A stretch of 48,269 nucleotides of DNA from Candidatus Treponema equifaecale (lineage in GTDB: Bacteria; Spirochaetota; Spirochaetia; Treponematales; Treponemataceae), in NCBI GenBank assembly GCA_018064905.1, contig JAGHUJ010000046.1, positions 1 through 48,269 of the forward strand, written 5' to 3'. The number at the start of each line of letters is the position of its first letter. The first letter of the stretch is position 1. The translations under genes were made by a program, and so were the position numbers. The notes beneath the pieces were generated by a model, which did no database searches, had not been told where the DNA came from, and saw only the letters and a list, made by a program, of their open reading frames with translations. Below, one piece after another: positions 41,501 to 48,032 of this stretch.

Positions 41501-42720
41501 TTGAACAATGCGTTCTTGATTACTGAGTATGAAAGACCGGCAGAAATATCTGCGATTGTAGCACCTTCTTTCTGAGCCTGTTTTACGCGGCTGTTCATGA
41601 ATACTGTACAGCGTGAACCAAGGTCTACAGGTTTTTTGGCAAGAAGAGCCTTTTTTGAGAATTCTTTAATGTCCAGGTTCATTGAGTTTGCGAAGTTTGC
41701 AAGGAATGAACCACAACCGGCAGAACAAGCCTCATTAAGCTGGATTGAAGTAATAGCTCCGTCCTTCATGCGGAGACACTTCGAGTCCTGACCACCAATA
41801 TCAAGAAGGAATTCTACGCCAGGAACAAAGAATTCTGCTGCACGGTAATGGGTGATTGTTTCAACTTCACCTGCATCAACACCAAGGGCAGCCTGGAACA
41901 ATGCTTCACCGTAACCTGTAGAAACGGCGCGGGCAATGTAGCAGTCTTTTGGAAGAATTTTATACAAGTCTTTGAGAACTCGTACAGCAAGGTCAACAGG
42001 ATTTCCGGCGTTAACATCGTAGAAATCCCAGAGGATTTCACCATTTTTGTTTACAAGAACAGCCTTAGTTGTTGTAGAACCAGCATCCAGACCCAGGAAC
42101 AATGGACCAGAAGCGGAACTAAGTTCAGCTCGCTTTGCCTTGTCCTTTGCGTGTCTGTCCCGGAACTGCTGAAGGTCGTCTTCGTCCACAAAGAGCGGAT
42201 CCAGACGCTGAACTTCATTCAATTCTGCACCGTCAAGATTCTTGAGGTTTTCTTTGAATTCTTTAATTGTTGGGAAAGCCTTTGGCATGTCTGCACTTAA
42301 TGGCTTGTAGATTTTTTCTGCAGAGAAAGCTGAACCAGCGGCAACAAAAAGCTGTGAGTCTTCAGGAACGATGATTTCTTCGTCCTTGAGTTTAAGTGTT
42401 TCAATGAAGCGAACTCTAAGCTGGTCAAGGAAGTGAAGTGGACCACCAAGGAATGCAACGTTACCGCGGATTGGTTTACCACAGGCAAGACCAGAAATTG
42501 TCTGGTTTACAACAGCCTGGAAAATTGAAGCGGCAATGTCTTCACGGCGGGCACCTTCGTTAATCAAAGGCTGAACGTCTGTTTTTGCAAATACACCACA
42601 TCGTGCTGCAATAGGATAAATCTGCTGACAGCCTTTTGCCAGCTCATTAAGTCCAGGTGCGTCAGTTTCAAGAAGGGCAGCCATCTGGTCAATGAAAGCA
42701 CCTGTACCACCGGCACACAA
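38581..42720 (-). CDS. 2-hydroxyacyl-CoA dehydratase activase, main part
   Basis: About 1,380 codons of a giant BadF/BadG/HgdC-type activase. It resumes at CAGGTGAFIDQMAALL, the Cys loop of the first ATPase domain, then has a second complete domain (FLGLDAGSTTTKAVLV, LDIGGQDSKCLRMK, NEACSAGCGSFLANFA), the DUF2229 region (MYENYPLWFTTFTKLGF, SESVCYPAKISHGHM) and a long C-terminal part with Cys residues. The family reduces a partner dehydratase by ATP-driven electron transfer from an Fe-S cluster. No partner dehydratase is in the window. The first domain's N terminus is in another frame upstream; a TTG at 42720 has no ribosome-binding site, so a separate start is unlikely. Confidence 0.88.
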   Translation of the reverse strand: MCAGGTGAFIDQMAALLETDAPGLNELAKGCQQIYPIAARCGVFAKTDVQPLINEGARREDIAASIFQAVVNQTISGLACGKPIRGNVAFLGGPLHFLDQLRVRFIETLKLKDEEIIVPEDSQLFVAAGSAFSAEKIYKPLSADMPKAFPTIKEFKENLKNLDGAELNEVQRLDPLFVDEDDLQQFRDRHAKDKAKRAELSSASGPLFLGLDAGSTTTKAVLVNKNGEILWDFYDVNAGNPVDLAVRVLKDLYKILPKDCYIARAVSTGYGEALFQAALGVDAGEVETITHYRAAEFFVPGVEFLLDIGGQDSKCLRMKDGAITSIQLNEACSAGCGSFLANFANSMNLDIKEFSKKALLAKKPVDLGSRCTVFMNSRVKQAQKEGATIADISAGLSYSVIKNALFKVIKLRRASEIGTKVVVQGGTFYNDAVLRAFEKISGVSVFRPDVAGLMGAYGSALIAYDQWCDLTAPKPGQEAGWVPPKIVSNIATPEQLESFKVSLDLTRCGGCQNNCLLTINTFTTNGTQRQFITGNRCEKGLERHASKAVDASNKANTGVEDTGAELPNLFDWKYKRLFNHYIPLRPEDAPMGSVGIPRVLNMYENYPLWFTTFTKLGFQVKISPRSSRMIYERGIDSIPSESVCYPAKISHGHMESLLKMGCKFIFYPCIPYEKIEDKGAGNHYNCPVVTSYPEVLKHNLDTIEEAKDLLFMNPFLPIYDLPRLRERVYEELHKHFPQLTQQQVFDAVDEGWKEQEQFKLDTQRAAEEALEQLVVTGGSGIVLAGRPYHLDPEINHGIPEMIHGLGLAVFTEDSVAHLGSIERPLRIIDQWTYHNRLYRAANFVAGMPNLEIVQLTSFGCGLDAVTADQVDEIMKAKSRMYTLIKIDEGSNLGAVRIRIRSLIAAVKARQRNRKKVEVKSSAYQRVVFTEEMKEQKYTIIAPQMSPIHFRLLQKAFNYSGYNFVILDAVDPKAVDVGLKYVNNDACYPSILVAGQMIHALESGKYDLNKTALLITQTGGGCRATNYIGFIRRALNDAGWGHIPVISMNAVGLEKNPGFTYSFPLVVRALRSVFIGDLLMRVLYRVRPYEAEPGSANALYEKWNAKAEEVLKSLSPFKYRKLIRGIIREFDKLPILPVKKPRVGVVGEILVKFHPTANNDMVNVIEKEGAECVMPDLMDFIYYTMSDGVFRHRELAFPKAEERNGKLIIKVLDFMRGYIIKRLKKSRRFDTPTSIWKMMDSVDGIVQTGNISGEGWFLTAEMVELIHSGAPSIACVQPFACLPNHITGKGMIKELRRRFPESNISAIDYDPGASEVNQLNRLKLLLSNAPIGKNPDEMKNGKIWTKKGPVEPIIQYASGGSQFVDNDPIDANVVPATTAN

Positions 42721-43142
42721 GTACCGTTCATGCGCTGCTCAACGCCACCTGTAAAATATGTAATCTTGGCATCTTCACCACCAAGTTCAATTACTACGTC
42801 AGTCTGAGGAATAAGCTTTTTAACGGCTGTGGTTGCAGCTACAACTTCCTGAATAAATGGAATGTTGAGCCACTGTGATACAGAAAGACCACCTGAACCA
42901 GTTACCTTTGCAGAAACAGTATGCTGTGCACCAAGGGGGAGCTGTTTTTCAACTTCTTCAAGAGCTTTTGTAACAACCGTAATGATTGTGTTTCGGATGT
43001 CCGCTCTGTGTCGCTGATAGTCTCCATAAAGCATCTTGTCATGTTCATCAAGACAAACTACTTTTACTGTAGTTGAACCAACGTCGATACCTATTCTCAC
43101 TGGAACCATTGCTGGTGTGAATGTTGCATTAGCTGTTTCCAT
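42564..43142 (-). CDS. 2-hydroxyacyl-CoA dehydratase activase, N-terminal part in shifted frame
   Basis: The start of the same protein: MVPVRIGIDVGSTTVKVVCL is the ATPase phosphate loop, TGSGGLSVSQWL follows and ELGGEDAKITYF precedes GVEQRMNGTC. At 42714-42719 the alternating CACACA tract carries two extra bases. After it this frame gives about 49 meaningless residues to a stop at 42564, while the other frame continues with AGGTGAFIDQ. Without the two bases the gene would be one frame of about 1,519 codons. AAGGACG lies 8 bases before ATG. A true frameshift, a sequencing error or slippage are all possible. Confidence 0.85.
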   Translation of the reverse strand: METANATFTPAMVPVRIGIDVGSTTVKVVCLDEHDKMLYGDYQRHRADIRNTIITVVTKALEEVEKQLPLGAQHTVSAKVTGSGGLSVSQWLNIPFIQEVVAATTAVKKLIPQTDVVIELGGEDAKITYFTGGVEQRMNGTCVPVVQVLSLTRWLPFLKLTHLDLMSWQKAVSRFILLQHDVVYLQKQTFSL

Positions 43143-43171
43143 TATAACGTCCTTGTTAGCGTAGTATTCTT

Positions 43172-43200
43172 ATTTTATAACCAAAGGTAGAAGTTTTCAA
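43172..43200 (-). promoter_or_regulatory. Promoter of the activase gene
   Basis: On the minus strand TTGAAA (43195-43200), a 17-base spacer and TAAAAT (43172-43177). The ATG follows 29 bases after the -10, with AAGGACG in between. Confidence 0.65.
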
Positions 43201-43253
43201 CCAGTGAAAAAACAGAACGGAATTTTACAAAAAATTATGCGGGTACCGGGTGT

Positions 43254-44714
43254 CTATTTTTTCTGAAGAATTATGGTGATTTTATCGCCGGTCTGAATCT
43301 GGTATGCGGCAGATTTTTTCTTCCCGTCATCACTTTCAGCTTTTTTTGCGGCAAAATAATCATTTCCTTCTATAAATAATGTAAGTTCAGTTTTGGTGTT
43401 TGTTGTAATCTGAGCGTTTAAAGTCGGTGCATTTTCAAAAAGGCTTCGTTTTGCTTCTGAAATGTAAATTTTCATTTTTCCTTCATCTGCTGAATTCAAA
43501 ATGACGCCGTCACAACCAAGCTGAGTCACAAAATGTTCTAGAAAACTGTTCTGAAAATCCACTTCCTGCTGAAGCTTGTCGATTTCTGCCTGCATTTTCT
43601 GCTGACCTTCTGCCATATCATTTGCAATCTGATATGAATGACGAAGCATGGCCGGAACATAGTCCTTGATTGAATTTTCCATTGGAATCGGCTTGAATCG
43701 CATTGCAATGGTCTTAAGGTTCTGAAGGTTCTTCTGGGATTTGCTGAGGGCATTTGTGAAATTTTCAGAAGGAGCCTTTGAGGTTGAAGTGAAATTTTCT
43801 TCTATAAAATTGAGCTCATCCACCGAATTCCATAGAGTTGTGCTGGAAGCGCTGTTTTCAATTCCGATTCCCAGAATGATTTTGTCCTGATCTGAACTTT
43901 GTTCACGGGCTTTTGGATCCAGCTGGTCAATTTTGGCCTGATAAATCTGCCGAACCTCTTCTACGGCTGCCCGCTGCTCCTCATTCGCCTTTATCTGCTG
44001 ATTGATAAGCTCTACACGGAGTTCCTTTATTTTTTTTGTGAAGTTACTGGCCTGACTTTTCATTTCCATGTCGTGAAGCTGTTTCTGAGAGTCGATTGAG
44101 CTTTCAGCTTCTCTTGCTTTTGAAAGCATTCCTGCATCGTATCCGTTGATCTGGCCTTCAAAACGTTTGATTTCTTCTATTATATTTTCTATCTGGGGAT
44201 CAAATTCAGCGTGGGCTTTTTTTACTGCTTCCTCGTAGTTTTCCTGAATTTTTTCCTGTCGGGCCTGAATTGAATCCTTTGTGGAAACGCTGGCTACAGA
44301 CTTCAATGTGAACAAATCGTTGTCCCTTTTCTGAAGAGCCTGTTCCAGAGAATCTTTCAGTTCAATTTCAAGATTTTCTTTCTGCCGCACTGCATTGTCG
44401 TAAGAAGACTGTGAACGGCCCACCATATTCAGCAGCGAGCGCAGGTTCAGGTCATTGAAGGTATCAATTTTAACTGCGATTTTCTGATTGGAATTTGAAA
44501 CCAGTGCTGTTGTAAGAATAGTGCCCGCTCCAACCACAAAAAAACAAAGGGCCAGAAGCAGCCATACTTTTTTCTGAGTATTCTTTGGAGTTTTTGCATA
44601 TTCTTCTTCAAGATTGTACTGTTTGGGTTCCTTTTGGTTCTGCTGTTTTAAATCGTCCCCAAGAAAAAGGGCAACTTCCTTGTGGGTAAAATCTATTTTG
44701 TCTGCATTGTCCAT
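43254..44714 (-). CDS. Membrane-anchored coiled-coil protein, cyclase partner
   Basis: A 486-residue protein with a cytoplasmic N terminus (1-48), one membrane helix (about 50-73, VWLLLALCFFVVGAGTILTTALV cut to its core) and a long charged coiled coil (95-265). A folded C-terminal part follows, with a short second coil around 385-405. No named family was recognised. Its ATG overlaps the end of the cyclase gene by 22 bases and GGAG lies inside that gene, so the two are co-translated. A role in placing or sensing for the cyclase is an inference from this linkage. Confidence 0.8.
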   Translation of the reverse strand: MDNADKIDFTHKEVALFLGDDLKQQNQKEPKQYNLEEEYAKTPKNTQKKVWLLLALCFFVVGAGTILTTALVSNSNQKIAVKIDTFNDLNLRSLLNMVGRSQSSYDNAVRQKENLEIELKDSLEQALQKRDNDLFTLKSVASVSTKDSIQARQEKIQENYEEAVKKAHAEFDPQIENIIEEIKRFEGQINGYDAGMLSKAREAESSIDSQKQLHDMEMKSQASNFTKKIKELRVELINQQIKANEEQRAAVEEVRQIYQAKIDQLDPKAREQSSDQDKIILGIGIENSASSTTLWNSVDELNFIEENFTSTSKAPSENFTNALSKSQKNLQNLKTIAMRFKPIPMENSIKDYVPAMLRHSYQIANDMAEGQQKMQAEIDKLQQEVDFQNSFLEHFVTQLGCDGVILNSADEGKMKIYISEAKRSLFENAPTLNAQITTNTKTELTLFIEGNDYFAAKKAESDDGKKKSAAYQIQTGDKITIILQKK

Positions 44715-46561
44715 ATTCCGCTCCAGTTTTCAGGTGCACTCTTGTTTCCCATTCGTTCAAGGAAAACTTCCGCTGCTTCAATTCCGCATTTTTTGAATTC
44801 TTTGCGGGCCGTAGACCAGTCTCCCTGATAGTATGCTTGAAGGGCAGTTGAGTAGGTTTCAAAATTTTCTGATGTGAAGGTGGTTTCGACTGGCTCAACC
44901 ACCGCAAAATTTGGCTCAACCACCGCTGAATTCGGATCAACCACCGCTGAATTTGGTTCAGCTGCCTCTGATTTTGGTTCAAGCGGCATTGGGAAATAGA
45001 TTTTCTTTCCTTCAGTTTTGCCCTTTACCTGAACCGTGTCGATTTCGTAGAATTTGTAGCTTGTGATTCCTGAATTTTCAATTTCATCTTTGATGTAGCC
45101 TGAAACGATTACAGGAAGATGGTAGATTCTGGTGAGGCCTTCAAGGCGGCTGGCAGAGTTTACGTTGTCTCCGATTACAGTGTTGGTCATGTGTTCATCT
45201 GAACCTATGTTTCCGTAGAAAACGTTTCCGCCGTCAATTCCAACTCCAATGTCAATGAGCACGGCCTGATAGATTCTTTCTTCGGCTTCGGTAAGGCTTC
45301 TTGATTTTTCAATTTCTGCTCTTCTGAGTACCATTTTTTGTCGAAGGTTCGCAGTTACAGCAGTAATTTTCCAGGCAGCTTCAAGAGAATCCAGAGATTT
45401 GTTCTGAGTCTGCTGAGTTCCGTAAATTGCCAGAATTGCGTCTCCGATAATTGAACCGATTACACCTTTTTCTTCATGTACTGCGTGGATTACCTTGTCA
45501 TAGTGCACGTTCAGAAGGTCGATGATGTCATTTCCGAGAGTTTCGGTTCTGTAGGTGAAGGATTTAATGTCCGAAAAAAGCATGACCAGATTCTGCTGGC
45601 TGCCTTCAAGACGAATTTCATGCTCATTGTAGGCCTTTGCAACAACGTCCTTTGAGGCAAATTTCTGAAAAATTCCCAGAAGGTTGTTGATTGTAGATGA
45701 AAGGGCATTGAAGCTGGCTGCAAGATAGGTTACATCGTCATTTGGAGATTCAGAAAGGTCGATGGTTGAAAGCTTCTGGTTGTTCTGCATTTCGTAGAGG
45801 CTTCCGGTAATTTTGTTCACGCTGGAAAGAATTTTCTTGAACATGAAAAGACCTGCCACAAGAAATCCTACAACCATTACAAAAATGATTATTGAAACGA
45901 TTCCCAGGAGGATTACATTGCTCTTCATTGTGTCAGCGCGAAGCTCTGCCCGCACAAAGTAGCTGTTCCATTCCTCCTGAAACTTATACACGCCAAAATA
46001 TTGTCCAAGTCCTGTCTGAAAATTAATTGAACCGTCGGTCTGTCCTGTGGCCAGAATCTCATTCATAGTCTGCAATGCTTGTGAATCTGTAAAGTTCTGA
46101 AGATCATCTGAAAGATATGATGCAATTTTTGAGTTCAGTTCTTCGATTTTTTCAGGATTTGTTTCCTTTGATTTTTTTTCAATAAGCTTCTGAAATTCCC
46201 GGGATTCATTGTTCACAGTGCAGAAGAGAATTTTTCCATCTTTGTCAAAGGCCAGTGCTGAGCTGAAGGGTTGGTCAAAGTTTCGGCGGGCTGTGGCTTT
46301 TATGGCTGAAATTGAAGCCTCCCGGTTGTTTGTGAAGGTGAATATCTGGTACTGGTTTCCTGCAGCTGAATAAATGTCCTTAAGCTGGCTCACCATTACT
46401 TCGTTGTTTAAATCTATGAGCTGTTTTCTTGAAAGGTGAAGGTTTACAAAATTGGTCGCAAAATTTGAAAGCAGTAAAAGGCTGACAAAAATCGTAAGAA
46501 TTTTAAATGAAATTGGAATGATTCTTGTGGAGCCGACCTTCTGAAAAAACTGTTTCGCCAT
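44693..46561 (-). CDS. Membrane sensor adenylate/guanylate cyclase (class III)
   Basis: A 622-residue protein: membrane helix at 19-43, extracytoplasmic sensor domain to ~213, second helix at 216-243, HAMP to ~300, and a class III cyclase domain at ~320-510. The metal Asp residues are in FSDIKSFTYR and SIIGDAILAIYG; the transition-state Arg is in NVNSASRLEG. The Lys that usually precedes IGD and reads adenine is Ser here. Residues 526-560 are a seven-residue repeat of the EPNSAVV type ending VEPVETT. GGAG precedes ATG. It would make cAMP or cGMP in response to an outside signal. Confidence 0.9.
   Translation of the reverse strand: MAKQFFQKVGSTRIIPISFKILTIFVSLLLLSNFATNFVNLHLSRKQLIDLNNEVMVSQLKDIYSAAGNQYQIFTFTNNREASISAIKATARRNFDQPFSSALAFDKDGKILFCTVNNESREFQKLIEKKSKETNPEKIEELNSKIASYLSDDLQNFTDSQALQTMNEILATGQTDGSINFQTGLGQYFGVYKFQEEWNSYFVRAELRADTMKSNVILLGIVSIIIFVMVVGFLVAGLFMFKKILSSVNKITGSLYEMQNNQKLSTIDLSESPNDDVTYLAASFNALSSTINNLLGIFQKFASKDVVAKAYNEHEIRLEGSQQNLVMLFSDIKSFTYRTETLGNDIIDLLNVHYDKVIHAVHEEKGVIGSIIGDAILAIYGTQQTQNKSLDSLEAAWKITAVTANLRQKMVLRRAEIEKSRSLTEAEERIYQAVLIDIGVGIDGGNVFYGNIGSDEHMTNTVIGDNVNSASRLEGLTRIYHLPVIVSGYIKDEIENSGITSYKFYEIDTVQVKGKTEGKKIYFPMPLEPKSEAAEPNSAVVDPNSAVVEPNFAVVEPVETTFTSENFETYSTALQAYYQGDWSTARKEFKKCGIEAAEVFLERMGNKSAPENWSGIWTMQTK
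44883..44982. repeat. 21-bp tandem repeat inside the cyclase gene
   Basis: Four or five 21-bp units encode EPNSAVV-like heptapeptides. The last unit merges into GGTTTCGACTGGCTCAACC (44882-44900 on +), which is the same motif as the intergenic TTTCGACAGGCTCAA at 38,488. The repeat stays in frame. Confidence 0.75.
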
Positions 46562-46649
46562 TTTAAAGTCTCCAAAATTCTTTGTTAATTATAGAAGATA
46601 TTTATGGATTGTTCAAAGGAAGAAAAAAAAGAAAAGGTAAGCATATATG

Positions 46650-46672
46650 TGTTATAATATCAACTATAGGAG
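46650..46672 (+). promoter_or_regulatory. Promoter and ribosome-binding site of the PLD/zinc-ribbon gene
   Basis: Extended -10 TGTTATAAT (TATAAT 46653-46658) with no clear -35, then AGGAG at 46668-46672 five bases before ATG 46678. Confidence 0.6.
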
Positions 46673-46677
46673 ATGTT

Positions 46678-47436
46678 ATGTCAAAAGGTTTATTAGTAAC
46701 TGTTCAAGATATTATTTTGAGTTATATAGATATAATAAATCATGCAACAAATTATTGTATTATTTGCACTCCATACTATAAAACAATTCCAGAAATTGAA
46801 GATGCAATTATGAATGCAATAAAGAGAGGTGTAAAATTCTGGGTTTTTTATCGTTTTGAGAAAGCTGAGCAATTTGCGAGTTTAAGATTTAACCCATCAA
46901 TTTTATTGACAGGAATAATTGATTTACATGGTAAAGCTATTCTTAATGAGAATGAAATGATAATAAGTTCATTAAATTTTACAGAATCATCTGTTGACAA
47001 TTTGGAGTTTGCATTTTTGACAGATGATTCAGATGAGATTAATAAAATGAAAATTGTCATGAGAAGAGATTGTGGGTTTGGATTAGATATGAATGATAAA
47101 CCTTTGGATTTTGGGAAACCTTTTATGCAATGTGAAAAATGTAAATGTACATTACCAAACACTCCTGGAAAAACTTTATGTCCTGATTGTTATGATGAAG
47201 CGAGAGGTTTTATTAATAAGGATGCTGTTGTATCTATTTCTAAATGTAAAAAATGTGGAGCAGGGATAGAACCTAATCCTTATAAGCCTTTGTGTATTAC
47301 ATGTTATAAAAATCTTTCAGATGAAGAAAAAAACAACTATTTAAGGGTAAAGTGTAAAGGGTGTGGAAATATGATTCCGAATAATCCTTTTAAACCTTAT
47401 TGTTATGATTGTTTTCAAAAAATACGCATGAAATAG
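46678..47436 (+). CDS. Phospholipase-D-like protein with three zinc ribbons
   Basis: A 252-residue protein. Residues 1-125 resemble one PLD-type domain: AIMNAIKRGVKFWVFYRF and DLHGKAILNENEMIISSLNFTES, the HxK...S.LN motif with Glu in place of the usual Asp (His at residue 84). Residues 150-250 hold three similar zinc ribbons, CEKC/CPDC, CKKC/CITC and CKGC/CYDC, about 37 residues apart, each with a PN.P.K.. turn. ATG 46678 is chosen for its AGGAG. The gene is much richer in A and T than its neighbours, a sign of transfer. It may bind or cut nucleic acid; this is inference. Confidence 0.8.
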   Translation: MSKGLLVTVQDIILSYIDIINHATNYCIICTPYYKTIPEIEDAIMNAIKRGVKFWVFYRFEKAEQFASLRFNPSILLTGIIDLHGKAILNENEMIISSLNFTESSVDNLEFAFLTDDSDEINKMKIVMRRDCGFGLDMNDKPLDFGKPFMQCEKCKCTLPNTPGKTLCPDCYDEARGFINKDAVVSISKCKKCGAGIEPNPYKPLCITCYKNLSDEEKNNYLRVKCKGCGNMIPNNPFKPYCYDCFQKIRMK

Positions 47437-47480
47437 AATGAAAAATTATCAAACAAATTTCCAATTTTTTAGTGGGGTTG

Positions 47481-47486
47481 TATAAT
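47481..47486 (+). promoter_or_regulatory. -10 box for a leaderless lipoprotein transcript
   Basis: TATAAT, then TTTATA and ATG at 47493. No Shine-Dalgarno site is visible. Confidence 0.55.
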
Positions 47487-47492
47487 TTTATA

Positions 47493-47873
47493 ATGAAATG
47501 TTTTTTAGTTTTGCTATTTGTTTGCATGTTTGTTACAGGTTGTCAAAGTAATGGATTTTTAATGGGAAAGGCTCAATCAACATTGATAAATGATTCTTAT
47601 CCCCCAAAGTCTTTTGATGCAGAAATTGATGTTTATGTATCGAATAAGCCAGAACAGAAATATATTGAGATAGCAATGATTTCTTGCTTGGATACAAATG
47701 ACGACTGGTGCCTAAAAGAGTTAAAACGTAAGGCAAGGGAACTAGGAGCAGATGCAATAATTATATTAGGAAAAGCTGGGAAAGAGAATGTTGGTATCCC
47801 AGTTGGAAATATGTTTTATTTTGTTGATGAACAATATGGATTGAAAGGTGTTGCCATAAAATATAAGGACTAA
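47493..47873 (+). CDS. Small predicted lipoprotein
   Basis: A 126-residue protein with a signal peptide KCFLVLLFVCMFVTGC ending in a lipobox (VTGC) at about residue 17, so it should be anchored as a lipoprotein after LspA processing. The mature domain is small, with YIEIAMISCLDTNDDWCLKEL and KARELGADAIIILGKAG, a shape seen in YbjQ/Rcs-type or other stress lipoproteins but not firmly assigned. An in-frame GTG at 47472 would place seven extra residues before the signal. AT-rich like the gene before it. Confidence 0.7.
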   Translation: MKCFLVLLFVCMFVTGCQSNGFLMGKAQSTLINDSYPPKSFDAEIDVYVSNKPEQKYIEIAMISCLDTNDDWCLKELKRKARELGADAIIILGKAGKENVGIPVGNMFYFVDEQYGLKGVAIKYKD

Positions 47874-47886
47874 AGTTGTTCTCGAG

Positions 47887-47943
47887 TACATCATAAAAGT
47901 TTTTATGCGAGGGTGACAGTAATCTCACCGAATGGACTCTCGC
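47887..47943. other. Structured intergenic segment
   Basis: CATAAAA/TTTTATG form a 7-bp palindrome at 47891-47906. Directly after it GCGAG-GGTGA (47907-47916) can pair with TCACC (47925-47929) and CTCGC (47939-47943) with a 9-base bulge. No gene lies here and no family was recognised. 47,944-48,032 shows nothing further. Confidence 0.4.
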
Positions 47944-48032
47944 CATCTTGATTTTATTAGAGCTTAGATTAAAATTCTATACGATCGACGATCCTTGAAT
48001 AATTGAATTGAAGAAATAATATTTTTTTTTAT

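Noticed and set aside
42718..42720. Separate translation start (TTG) for the main activase part
   Set aside because: There is no ribosome-binding site and the start would lie within the catalytic loop of the first domain.
44608..44982. A 124-codon frame with repeated WLSQ units antiparallel in phase to the cyclase linker
   Set aside because: It is the tandem repeat read in another frame of the same strand as the cyclase and has no start signals.
47880..47960. Integron attC site
   Set aside because: The fold is suggestive, but no RYYYAAC/GTTRRRY core pair flanks it and no integrase is in the window.
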